Shown one piece after another: positions 21,150 through 31,344 of a DNA stretch of 64,000 nucleotides. A program made the translations under genes and the position numbers. Numbering within the stretch: the stretch's first letter is position 1; each line of letters starts with the position of its first letter. The notes under the pieces are model-generated. The model saw only the letters and a program-made list of their open reading frames with translations, was not told where the DNA came from and searched no databases. The DNA is taken from NCBI GenBank assembly GCA_018136815.1, contig CM030937.1:2065387-2129386 (forward strand). Reading direction: 5' to 3'. The stretch is from Isochrysis galbana. Its lineage: Eukaryota > Haptophyta > Isochrysidales > Isochrysidaceae.

Positions 21150-22330
21150 AAAGTTGGGCACTCCGGCCCATTCGGCCGGGTGACGTAAGCGTAGTTGACG
21201 GCGCTCGCCCGATTCTACTTTGGTGATCCCCTCGAGGGTGGTCTTGGCGCGCTGTTGATTGCCCCTAAGTACGTGGAAGCCCTCACGCTTCAGCTCGCTA
21301 GCCAAATGGCGAGTCTTAGTCTTGTAAGCTTGGACCGGGTCAAAGATACGAAAGACTATGTACGTGGCTACCTCCTTCAGAGAGGATCGAATCGCGCTCG
21401 ACTTGCGTGGGGCTGAGTCGGCTAGCGCCCCGTAGGTGATCGCAAATTCATGTGGGACGCCCGATAGGGTAGCTTGAAGTTGGTCGTCGTATGCGGCTTT
21501 GGATTGTTCGTGCGCGTCGTCATCCACGTAAAAGATCCAAGGGCCTTTGCGGCCCTTGTCCATCCCATCGGGGGTGGCGTCCAAGCCCTCTAGCTTGGAG
21601 AGAAGAAACTTCATGTATGTTGCTATGTCCTCGCTCTTGATGTACTTCTTATCCTCCGCTAGTTGCGCTAGCCGGATGTAAAAAGGAGTGTCATCCGGCT
21701 CTTCCTCCTCATCTTGGTCATGAGGGGGGGAGGCGAATTGTGTGGTGATGGGTAGAGTCGGTTTTGGATCCGACTGCGGGTCCGCTCGCTTGCGCGAGGG
21801 CAGCGGTGGTTGTTGAGTGGGTTGAGGTAGGGCTTGCCGTGTCTGTGTGTCTGTGTTGGCATCTGTGCCTTAGGTCCAGCTGCCTCGGCGTACGATTTCT
21901 GGGTGTTGTTCTTTGAAGAGTTGGAGGCCGAAAAGGCCCCCATGATTGATTGTTGTGTGAAGTGCCCGCCCACGAGGGGTGCACTGGTGGTGGGAGTTGC
22001 CTCCATGGGGGTGACAGCAGTGCTGCCACCCACCATGGGGAGTCCTTGTTGGGGTGGCATGGCGGCAGAGGCAGGCGGCATGGCCAGAGGCTGGCTCTGT
22101 TGTTCTGCGTTCTGCTGGGAACAGGACTCTGCCTGTTCCCTGCTTCTGGGGGTGTTGGGGAGGCGATGGCGGGAGGATCATGTCGACGTCGCTGTCAGTG
22201 AGGGGGGCAGCCTGCGAGCGCTTCGGCTCCGGCGGCTTGGGGCGGCCCCGGTGGGGCGTCGTGGCGGCGGGGGGCTGGGAGGTGGGAGCGGTTGGCGGCG
22301 CGCGCTCCGTCGCTAAAACTATAACAATAG
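21150..22330 (-). pseudogene. broken ORF of a repeated element, N-terminal Pro/Gln-rich region plus a folded domain
   Basis: Reading the minus strand from 22330, a Pro-rich region (RAPPTAPTSQPP...) is followed in another frame by VGGHFTQQSIMGAF and KSYAEAAGPKAQ. A third frame then gives DTPFYIRLAQLAEDKKYIKS, DIATYMKFLLSK, GPWIFYVDDDAHEQSKAAYD and KTKTRHLASELKREGFHVL, down to about 21150. At least two frame changes without good splice sites are needed to join these, so this copy looks dead. A second copy of the N-terminal region is at 58021-58400 on the plus strand. The SYAEAA-type motif recalls retrotransposon ORF1/gag proteins, but that is only a resemblance. Confidence 0.5.
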
Positions 22331-22373
22331 TTTTTTGGTTGTTTTATTATCATTTAGCTATGTATGATCTCAG

Positions 22374-24986
22374 TCATGTGATTGGCCGAGACGCATTGAC
22401 CATAAGCTGCCACCTCCATCTACTTTCGTACTCGCCAATCAAAGCTCTCGCCGTGCGCTCGTCATGAGCCTCGCTGAGCGACGGCTCTTGTTTGATCAAA
22501 GCGCGGACTTTGGCCGCCATACTGTGAGTGGATGTGAAGGAAAACAGCCGCCGCCCCACCGCCCTAGCTTGTCCTTTGTCCCCTGCTCTGCCAGCGCCGC
22601 TCCCCTTGCCCTTACCTTTGCCCTTGCCCTTTACCCTCGTCGCCTTGTCCATGAAAACGGGATCGCCCGGGAATACCTGAAGTAGGTGTTGCTGCGGCCG
22701 AACCACCCGATGGTTCCTGCCACCCTTGCCCGTTGTTTGCGTCTCTTCTAGAGCACGGGCGTAGCAACAGTGCTCTGGGTAGTTCTTGGGCGATGGGCAC
22801 CATTGTTTGCCACCCGAGGTAAACAGGCCGTCACAGTAGAGTGCGTATTGTAGGTTGCAATTATCGTTGATGTCCAGCTGGAACCCGGCGCAGCGGGCAT
22901 GGCCAAGCCCGCCGTAGCATGCCGATGTGTACGGGCGTTGCTTCAGCTTGGCCATGTGCGGCACGCATCCCGGATAAGCTTCCTGTTCGTCCTTGTTTGA
23001 TACGATGGACCTGCAACGCGTCGCCCGCGGCGGCTTGGCAAAGCTATCGAGGTAACGGTAGTCGGACATTTGGTGAACTTCAACAGGATTGCCGCGTGCA
23101 TCAACCGAGCAGCGGCGTGCAGGCTCGTCAGACCAATCTCTCGATATCGTCCCGTTGGTTCGGAGATAGGCGCGCCACAAAGCACGCATCCGCCGCGGGT
23201 TGACATGATGAACACCCACGTGAGTGCGCGCAGCGTCAGCGACCGTAAGGCATTTGTTTTGAGGAAAGTCGATGTCCTCAAACGCATTAAAATCACCGAT
23301 GACCACGCTCCCGCCCAGACGCACCTGCAAACACCAACAAAAAAGCCAGTCCTGGTTGTACAAAGCCGACTCTTTGAGACCGCCCCAGAGCTTGATACCA
23401 TTTGCGTACAAGGTCTCAAGGTCATCAATACAGCGCAGCACATTTTGTGCGTCGGTGAACTTCTTCACTGCTGCTGCGGTGAAAAGCATTATCCCACCGA
23501 TGACGATGTGCACTGCCGGTGGCATCTGCGTCACTCCAAGCAGCTCGCCGGCGCGCGCCATCACCTTGAACGGCACACCCCACTCACAGAACCCCGGACC
23601 ATAGAGCGCGAGCTCAGTCGGATCGCGGGAGGCGATGAAGGCGCGGACCAAGTCCGCATTGATGAACACGTCGTCATCAATAATGAGGTACCAATCCGCA
23701 TTCGGAAAGCGAGAATAGAGACGTTGCGGCACATATCTGACACCGCAGGCGAAGGTGCGGCGGCAGTGAGAACATAGAGAGATGTTCACGTCAAAATATG
23801 AATGGCGATATCGGCCCCTCGCGATCCATGCTTGGCTCTAGAAAACGAAGTGAAAGCAGGCTGTCTCGTCCAGGGCATCCACAAACGAGAGAGCATCCAG
23901 GAAAAGTAGGAGTGTGCTGGGTGCATACTGCGTGCACGCTATGGAACGGGGTATGCCAAGCTAGGCGCATACTTCCAAATCTGCTGTACTCGCGAAACGT
24001 CGACGTGAGACTCTACCACAAGCACCTGCGGGAACTGTGCGATCCAAGTCTCCTCTAGCGCCTTCCACCGTGGCATGCTGCGAGACTGTGTCAACACCCC
24101 CAAAGCCAAGCCGCCCCCATCTTCGCGTGGCATCGTGGCGTTAGGCCCGCCGCTGACAACCGTACTCTGAACTTCGGAGGTAGCGTCACTATCCGTGGCA
24201 ATCGATAAGCCATGGCGTCTCCGTGCTTGCTCCGCCATTCTGCTTGATGCTGCTGCCGCAGAAGGTCTCTCCGCTCTGTTGAGATCCCCAGCCGTTGCAT
24301 TTCTCGGATACGCACCGACCACAAGCACGTCGTTCACCTCGCCAAGGTCATGCCCTCCTATACTACTCGGCCGATTGCCGTCGGTGGCGGCGCGCTCAGA
24401 TTGGGTTCTGGATGCTCTACCTTTGTGCAAAGCGCTCAATCCCCAAGCCTCCCCCCCGGGCAATTCCGTGTCGTCCGCCGTCACGTTGACAGAGTCCTCG
24501 TCGCCGTCACTGAAGCTATGGTTGCCTAGTCGTGCAGCGCGCATCGCCGGCGCTGGCAGCCGTTGCACAGCGCTCTGCATTGGCTGACGCCTCGCCACGC
24601 AAAGATCACAGCCTCGACATGCACACTCGGAACACCGCATCGCCGTGCAGCCTCGTTCACACTCCTGTACCTGCGCGCGCAAGGCCCGAGCAGCCGTCAG
24701 TCGTGCCACTGACCGACCCGGCGGAGGGCAGCGTGCAGCACACCGAGTGTACGAGCTCAGCGTTGCGGATGCACGCCAGCAGTCTGGGCTCTCCACTGTC
24801 GAGCGGAAGAGGCCGCACGCCCGCTGAGAGTCTCGCGCTCGCTTCACGCCCTGAGAGAGAGAACGGGCCCCGAGAGGCGGCGGTGGCGCCCTCGCCGCCG
24901 CCGCTCAGTAGCCACTTCCCGGCCGAGAGAGCGAGCCACACTAGAAGCGCGGCGAGGGCGCCTCGGCGCACCTCGCCACCACCCAT
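22374..24986 (-). CDS. GT31 (Fringe/galactosyltransferase-type) Golgi glycosyltransferase, three exons
   Basis: Exons: 24986-24671, 24552-23973 and 23736-22374, giving 752 residues. Intron 1 is CAG|GTACAG to TGCCAG (118 bases, phase 1). Intron 2 is GGAA|GTATGC to TGTCAG (236 bases, phase 2) and restores QQIWKYVPQRLYSRFPNADW. A type II signal anchor (RRGALAALLVWLALSAG) follows the start. Catalytic-domain features are LGVLTQSRSMPRWKALEETW, then WYLIIDDDVF (Asp319-321, the DxD metal/UDP-sugar site), GGIMLFTAAAV, then YNQDWLFCWCL and FEDIDFPQNK. The C-terminus has a Cys-rich stretch and a Lys-Gly repeat. GT31 enzymes add beta-1,3-linked GlcNAc or Gal in the Golgi; acceptor and donor here are unknown. 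A damaged paralogue lies divergently at 25337. Confidence 0.85.
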
Positions 24987-25336
24987 CCCAACCACCGCGA
25001 GCCCTTCGCTCCCCCCCTCCCCTCCCTTTTCTTCTTCTCTCTCCTCCCTCTCTCTCTTCTCTCCTCTCTCTCTTCTCCTCTACTCTCTCGGTAGGTCTCC
25101 CTCTCTCCTCCCGCTCCCCCTTCCTTCCCGCCCCCCCATCACCTCTCTCTTGCTTCTTCTCCTCTTTCTCCTCCTCCTTCCTCTCTCCCCGTCTCTCTCT
25201 CTCCCCCCCCCCCCAACTCTCTCTCTTCTCTCTCTCTCTCCCCTCCCCCCCCCCCCCCCCCCCCCCCCTCTTCCCTTCCCGCCCGCCGCCGCGCGATCCT
25301 CCTTCACCCTCGTATAAAAGTACTCCCATCTAGAGT
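24987..25336. other. pyrimidine-rich divergent intergenic region with TATA-like box
   Basis: The spacer between two divergent GT31 sequences consists of CT tracts and a C-run (25243-25268). It ends in TATAAAAG at 25313-25320 on the plus strand. It may be a shared promoter region, but this is inferred only from position. Confidence 0.45.
25313..25320 (+). promoter_or_regulatory. TATA-box-like sequence upstream of the GT31 pseudogene
   Basis: TATAAAAG precedes the broken GT31 frame. The first ATG (25337) is only 17 bases further, too near for a normal TATA-to-start distance, so either a later start was used or the match is chance. Confidence 0.35.
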
Positions 25337-25757
25337 ATGGGAACTGTGAAAACGGTGTAATCGGAGTGTTCAGTGCGGAGGGGCACCAAGAGTATCGGGA
25401 ACAGCTTCGGCGTACCTGGATGCACATCAGCGAACCGTTGGGGCTTCTTAGCCGTTTCGTATAACGTGGCGGCGCGACGGGGATGCGCGGAGGCACGCCA
25501 GAATGGCGATATCGTTTTGCTCGAGGCCCTGCCGGCGGCCCTGCCGCGCTCAGTCGGGCCGCTGGCAATGATCCTCCCATGGTTCGATTACGCGCTTTCA
25601 GCGTGGCCGACCATCTCGTTCGTCGTTCGTGGGCAAGGCTGACGACGATGTGTGGATCGACGCAACCTCTGTCGCAGCACAACTGCACTCAGTGCAGAGC
25701 CTTCTCTGGCAGAGGCTCCGCGTCACGGAGATCTACAGGGGAGTGATGGAGAGCTAC
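25337..25757 (+). pseudogene. broken GT31 glycosyltransferase copy, cut by a hAT fragment
   Basis: Three frames must be combined to read the protein. GVFSAEGHQEYREQLRRTWM is the 'S...R...RRTW' start of a GT31 domain. Next is NGDIVLLEALPAALPRSVGP. Then, after a shift at a short duplication TTCGTCGTTCGTGGG (about 25619-25633), FVGKADDDVWID with its DDD site, and finally YRGVMESYH. The coding similarity stops at about 25757, exactly where hAT transposase sequence begins on the other strand. The copy is distinct from the intact gene at 22374-24986, so it is a paralogue that was inactivated. Confidence 0.65.
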
Positions 25758-26060
25758 CACTTAGCCGTGATTGCCAACGCCGCACGGACGCTCGGGTCGT
25801 CGAAGAAATCCAAGGGAATTGCCTTCTTGATGCACACCTCCAGCCAGGCTTTTGTCACCTCCTCTGGGCTCTTCAGCTGAAACATTTGCGCAGCGCGCGC
25901 CTGCTCCACGGTCAGCGATTGGGCAATCGCTCGACCAACCTCTTTCGTCGTTTGGCCCACCTCGACGACCTGCTTCTTCTTGGCGTTCTCACTGGCGCGC
26001 CTGCGAAGCTCCAGGAGGACAAGCTTGTGGCGGGCTCTATACATGGGCTTTGGGTTACAC
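25758..26060 (-). pseudogene. hAT transposase fragment (region before the catalytic domain)
   Basis: The minus-strand peptide VEQARAAQMFQLKSPEEVTK, then AWLEVCIKKAIPLDFFDDPS and VRAALAITAKW, is the segment found before the catalytic domain of hAT transposases ('W....IPf..f..p.fr..l'). The stop codon is created at the junction with the GT31 pseudogene near 25758. No start codon context or downstream domain is present. Confidence 0.6.
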
Positions 26061-26073
26061 ACAAGCACGCCAA

Positions 26074-26168
26074 GACCAAAAGCGTTCAATTATCCCCATC
26101 CCTGCTGACACCTTTCATTGTCACCTGGAGGTTACTTGAGTCAACTTGACACTTCACATGTTGAAACA
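26074..26168 (+). repeat. end of a MITE-like element, second copy
   Basis: 95 bases match 1508-1602, with the outer 28 bases identical. No inverted partner is seen downstream within a few hundred bases, so this is a solo or truncated end. Confidence 0.8.
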
Positions 26169-26191
26169 CACACGTCCGACGAAAACATAGA

Positions 26192-26242
26192 GAGAACACC
26201 TGCCGCCGATGCTCTGGTTGAGCATTGGCGGCAGGTGTTCTC
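26192..26242. repeat. long near-perfect hairpin (22-bp arms, 7-base loop)
   Basis: The left arm (26192-26213, beginning GAGAACACCTGCCGCC) pairs with the right arm (26221-26242, ending GGCGGCAGGTGTTCTC) at 21 of 22 positions, the exception being wobble-compatible. The loop is CTGGTTG. It sits 24 bases after the MITE-like end. It could be a small-RNA precursor-like foldback or a transposon remnant; there is no direct evidence for expression. Confidence 0.8.
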
Positions 26243-26249
26243 CCTGCCT

Positions 26250-28616
26250 CACAGCGTCGAAATACGAGTCGGGAACCTGACGTTTGGGGCGGCAAAGGAA
26301 TTGTAGGTATGTATGGGCCTGGTCGATCTGCGCCAGAGCGGGCGCGATCGGCAGCGCACCTGTCCCGCCAGCGGCCAGCAAATTTTTGTCGACCAGCGAG
26401 CAGCATCGAGCGCCATGGCGTCCTGGTGCTCCAGCTCCTCGTCAATCGCGAGCCCGGGCGAATCCTGCGGGGCGAGGGTCGGGACAATCAAGGAGCATCC
26501 TGTGACAGCCGAATGAGCCGTGTGCGAGCTGTGTGTGGTGCGTATGTGCATGCGCGGACGTCATCGCTGGGGCACCAGGGTTTGAAATTTGCTTTATAGG
26601 CAATATGGGGCGTCGGACCCCTAATTTAAGAGGTGTGTAGGCACCTTTTAGACTAAAGAAACACATCTCTCAGTGGGAGCGAAGTTCGGCTCGTGTGAGC
26701 CGCCAGAGCGTGTGCAAGGGGGGGGGGGTCCGACGGGACTTCGCACCGTCTTTTCGGACGAGGATTCTGAAAAGGCGGGGAGACCCTCCGAGGCGCTTTC
26801 GCCGGGGCTTTCCGCTCACGGTCAAAAATGTCGACCCCCCCCCAACATTAGTACTTAAAAAGCCCGGTTTGACCGCCCTATTAGTTCTATATTTAGACTG
26901 GATCCCCCCTCCACTGTCCACTGTAGGTACTGCTCCCACCGCAGGCACCCGGGGGCCATTGCACACCACCTGTTGCCCGACCCCACTCTGACCCATGGGG
27001 TGAGCATGGCTCACGTCTGCGGCAACGAGCGCGGTCAGCCTGCCTTCCTCCGCCATTCCCTTGCCTCTCGCCTCGCCTCCGCCTCGCCAAGCCTCCGCTT
27101 TCCACTGCCCCTCATCCTTCCCCATCAATGACACCCACTCACGTATGTCTGTTGTTCTCTCGCTCTGTCGTTCTCTCCACCGCTCCTCCTACCTTTGAGG
27201 GCTGAGTCCCCTCAGACTTGAGTACGCAGGATGCCTCCTCCTCCTCCTCCTCCTCGTGGTTCGTCGCGATCGATGGTGTGGTGCTGGTCTCGGTCTCTCT
27301 CTCTTTCCATCCTTTCCCCCGTTCGATACGTTTGTGGCTCTCCAATTTGATTCGACAGTCCAATTTGTTACGACGGTTTGTCTCGTTTGGGGAGGGTGGA
27401 AAATGGAAAATGGAGGATAGTGGTTAGAAAGAGTGGGTGACCGGCCGGGGGCCGGGGTACGTCAGGTCGTCAGGTCACGGGCAAGAAGATCGAGAGAGGG
27501 GGGACAGGGGGGAGGGGGGGGGGGGGGTACAGGGCGAGCGGGTGGGGGAGGGGGAGAAGGGGGGGTACAACGCGAGGGCCGCCGCCGCGCGGGGGGGGGT
27601 GCGGAGGCTCAGAATAGGGGTCGATGCCGCCGCGGGGGAGGGGGGCGGGGGGGCGGGGGAGGGACGGACGGACGGGCCATGATCTCTCTTGGTGGGAGCC
27701 GCCGCAGTGGACGGCCGCTGTCTTTCGTCGGGATGCGCTGCGATCTCCTCGAGTGGCTCCCCTGAGCTCGCGCCACCTCCCCATCCTGCCCCCCCCCCCC
27801 CCCCCCCCCACTCCCCCCCACCCCCCGCGCGCTGCTGCCTCCACTCTCGGCGGGATTCCTTCCCGTCGTCTCTCTCTCTCTACTTCTACGTACTCGCTTC
27901 TCTCTCTATTCCTTGTCATCGGGAGGAGCTTCCTTTCCTCCACTCTCCCCCGGTCACCCGCCCGCCCGCCTTCTCTCTCTCTTCTCTCTTCTCTCTTCTC
28001 TCTTTCTCTATCCTCTTCTTGCTCCCCCTTCCCCCCCCGCCCCTTCTCCGCTCCCTCTCACTCTCTCTTGTCCCCCCCCTCCCCCCCCTCCCCCCCCGGT
28101 CCCCAAAGCCGATGATTCACTTCTTCTTCTTCTCTCTCTCTTCTTCTCCTTTGAAGGAGTACGAGTACCTGCTGGGTTCTTCTTCTTGTAATCTCTCTCC
28201 TCTTTCCATAAAAGAAAAGGAAGGACCTGACGATGCTGGCCTCCTCCTCCTCTCCTCGCGGCTCCTTTCTCCCTCTCCCTCACTAAGCTTCTTCTCTCTT
28301 AACATGGAGTGTTTATTCATTGCATTGGGAGGTGCGTTCCCCGCGTCTTCTTCCCGCGTAAAGAAGAGGGAGAGACAGCCAGCAAGTAGTCCAGAGTCCC
28401 GTCCACGCTCTCCTCTCGAGGCAAGGGCAGGAAAACAGGAAGAAGAAGAGAGAGAGAGGGAGCTGCTCTTCTCAATCCGCGCAGAAGGGCTCGTAGGCGG
28501 CGAGGGAGTTCTGAAACCCAACTCAACCACTGCTTTCTCGAGCGCCGCCTGCACCATCTTTCTCCATCCAGAGGGAGAGAGAGAACAAGCGAGGTTCTTT
28601 GCCCTTTGGCGAGACG
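26250..28616. other. gene-free, low-complexity region
   Basis: The stretch contains (CTC)n around 27232-27255, G-runs at 27508-27528 and C-runs at 27790-27820. It ends in a long CT tract from 27870 to 28300 upstream of the Rieske oxygenase. ORFs here are long only because the tracts lack stops on one strand. An upstream leader exon of the oxygenase gene could be hidden here. Confidence 0.5.
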
Positions 28617-30096
28617 ATGTGGTCCATAGCAACTATACTCAGTGGGCTACGCCTTTTTGATCGAACAGGCATGGGTAATCAAATCAAGCCCACCCCCACC
28701 TACGCCCAGTGGGCACAGCCTTCACTCTACGAGCAGACACGCAGGCCGGTTGACGAGGCGCATACACTGCCTGGACTCGTGTATCATGATGAGAGCTTCT
28801 TTGAGGCTGAAAAGGAGAGGATATTCTCCTTCTCGTGGGTCGCTGTCGCCGAAACGGCTGAAATCGACAGCCCGGGAGATCTCAAGTCTGTCAGCGTCGG
28901 CGGTGTGCCCATCCTCCTCTCCAATGATAGGGGCACCATTCGTGCCTTCCATAACGTGTGCCGCCACCGTGGCGCCAAGCTGGTGGACAAACCGTGCAGC
29001 AGACAGGGCACCATCCTCTGCCCGTACCATCACTGGGGTTATTCGCTCGACGGGCGTTTGAGAGCAACGCCTCACTTTGACGATGAGCATAAGCTGCCGG
29101 CCCACGATCTTGAACAGCTTTCCATGTCGCACGTGAAAGACTTTAAGAAAGAGTCCAACTCGCTCTTCCCTATTCGCGTAGAACTAGCCCTTGGGCTCGT
29201 CTTCATCAATTTGAGCGAGGATGCGCCGGCCCTCTCCGAGTGGCTCGGCGATCTGTTACCAGCACTTGCCGACTACGAGAAAATGCTCGGTCTTCATGGC
29301 CCCGGACTGAAGGTGTATGACCGCAAGGAGTACAAGGTGCAGGCGAATTGGAAGCTGCTTATGGAGAACTAGTGCGTTCACCACGCTCCCCCCCCCCCCC
29401 CTACCTCCCGCGCCCCCGCATGGCCTGCACCGTGCATCCAATGCGAGTCTTTCCGTTCCATTTTCCTTCAGCCTCGAATATTATCATCTGCCTGCTGTGC
29501 ACCCCGAGCTGTGCGGAGTGAGTGGCGTTGATGAACATCGGCGGAACCAAGGTAAGGGCATGTACATGTGCTTTGTGACGGACCCACTCACAAAGGGCGG
29601 AACCCCCATCGACCCTGGACGACTCTCACCGTATGAAACGCTTCGTCCGAGGAACCGCGACCGGGCTTATCACGTTGCCGTCTTTCCCAACACGTTCTTT
29701 TCTCTCTATCCGGATGCACTCTTCCGCATCATCCTGTCGCCAACGTCGGCTGGCACGACTGTTGAATATGCCACTTTCATGTCGCACGACGGCGCCTTCG
29801 GTGTTTATGATGCGGATGGGAAGGAGGTGTTGCGAGACATGTTCGAGTTTTGGGATTTGATCAACACTCAAGACATCGGCATCGTTGAGAACGTGCACGA
29901 AGGCACATCAACACCGTTGTACCGTGGTGGGCGCTTCTCCTTCCGATTTGAAGAGCCAGTACACCGCTTTCAAAATATGGTAGTCGACAAGATGATTGCA
30001 AACCTCAAGACCCGCTTCCATGTACCGGTTGGAGATGTTGACTATGCATTGATGGACAAAGATAAACCCGACGATGATCAAGCGTTCTCATTTTAG
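28617..30096 (+). CDS. choline monooxygenase-like Rieske non-haem iron oxygenase, two exons
   Basis: Exons 28617-29371 and 29472-30096, joined in phase 2 over a 100-base GT-AG intron (AACTA|GTGCGT to CTTCAG), give 459 residues. The join restores N251-Y-L-E-Y-Y-H257-L-P-A-V-H262, the iron-binding motif. The Rieske [2Fe-2S] ligands are Cys115, His117, Cys135 and His138 (CRHRGA... CPYHHW). A conserved NWKLLMEN precedes the splice site. The arrangement is that of choline monooxygenase (choline to betaine aldehyde, first step of glycine betaine synthesis), using ferredoxin in plastids of plants. Related oxygenases act on other quaternary amines, so the substrate is not proven. An alternative start is Met at 28671. 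The short leader MWSIATILSGLRLF could be part of a targeting peptide. Confidence 0.75.
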
Positions 30097-30552
30097 TCGA
30101 TGAGTGGCGCAGTATGCCTCATGGATTCGCGAATTACATAGCGTGCGGATTCTTGAAGGTCATTCCGCCCTCGCCTCGACCATTTTTGCCGCATTCGAAG
30201 TGCGCCCTCTCTTCCACTTATTCATGCAAATCGACCTTCCGCATCACCTCACAAATGATGGGAAGGGCAAGCGCGAAAGGGCGCATTGTACCATTCATCA
30301 TATTGTCAGAGCGACGGCTGATTATTCGTCTATGCTCAATACGCAATCGGCTTACTTTGAGGTTTGGCGTGTCGCCACTGCCAACCATAATCGCAGTATA
30401 AATTCCTGTCATCATCTGTCCTAGGGTTGTTTTGTGTTTTGTGTCCACCGTTGTATATAAATACTAGTACTAGTACTAGTATATTATATTTTTATCAAAG
30501 TTTGCGACAAAGGGATGGGGCTAACACTCACTCAAGATAGGACTGGCGCGCA
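30097..30552. other. intergenic 3' flank
   Basis: AT-richer sequence with a TACTAGTAC-type repeat at 30463-30480; no gene is seen. Confidence 0.5.
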
Positions 30553-30760
30553 CCTCCTGTATGTCCCGCCTTCCACATCCGACTTCCGCGCCCTCGCGCC
30601 CTCCCCCTCCCACTATCTTCTGGCTCTCCGTTCTCTCCTGCGCCGCGCGCGCACGCGCTACCTCCTAATATGCCCCGCCTTCCACGTCCGACTTCCGCGC
30701 CCTCCCACTCTCTTCTGGCTCTCCGTTCTCTCCTGCGCCGCGTGCGCATGCGCGCGCGCC
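30553..30760. repeat. 108-bp tandem duplication
   Basis: The unit beginning CCTCCTGTATGTCCCGCCTT at 30553 is repeated at 30661 (CCTCCTAATATGCCCCGCCT) with a small deletion in the second copy. Both contain TCTTCTGGCTCTCCGTTCTC. No coding function is evident. Confidence 0.75.
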
Positions 30761-31344
30761 GCGGCCTGCTCGCGCGAGAGTGGGTCGGCAGGGCTGTCTG
30801 CTGCCCTAGCAAGCCATAGGGCATGCGCCCAGGAGCATGGGTGCTTCCTCCCCCATGGCAGGGAGGAGTGGAGAGAGGGGGGGGAGCTCGTGCCCCCCCA
30901 TGGGCGAACCATGTATCAACCTAGTTGCGTTTGAAGAATCATATGCACATGCATATCACAAGCAACCAATGGACAATACAAAACAAACAATCAATACAAC
31001 ACACGTCACGACTGCCATCGCCAGACAGCACATTCTAACTGAAGAGTTCCTCAAGCGACACACGTGCAGCAGGCCTAGTGCGTGCTGTTAAACGCTATTC
31101 ATGCTCTAGGTGCGAATGCTACAAGTTCAACGGCCAAGTCCAACAACGCACATCGTGCGCCCCCTAACCGAGCTAATGCGGATACCTTGCCGCCAAGGCC
31201 AAGCGAGGTCCGTAAGGAGGCATGTGAAGGCCAAGCATGGGGGTGACCGTTGTTTGGAGGAAAATGCAGCGGCGCCGTTGCCAAATCTACAACATGCGCC
31301 CTGGCGAGTAAACCTTTGCGGATGCGGTCCCTTCACGGAAGGGC
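30761..31344. other. intergenic, no gene seen
   Basis: The 3' side of the large repeat-protein gene on the minus strand. Short ORFs only. Confidence 0.4.

Noticed and set aside
24844-25329. Gly/Glu/Arg-rich minus-strand ORF upstream of the GT31 gene
   Set aside because: It is the complement of CT and C tracts. The signal-anchor frame starting at 24986 gives a sensible type II enzyme.
25758-26168. One complete hAT element formed by the transposase fragment and the terminal repeat at 26074
   Set aside because: The terminal repeat is in left-end orientation, so its element extends to the right, away from the transposase fragment.
27433-28660. Long ORFs in the G/C-run region before the choline-oxygenase-like gene
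   Set aside because: Stop-free only because of homopolymers and CT repeats. No protein-like segment is present before 28617.
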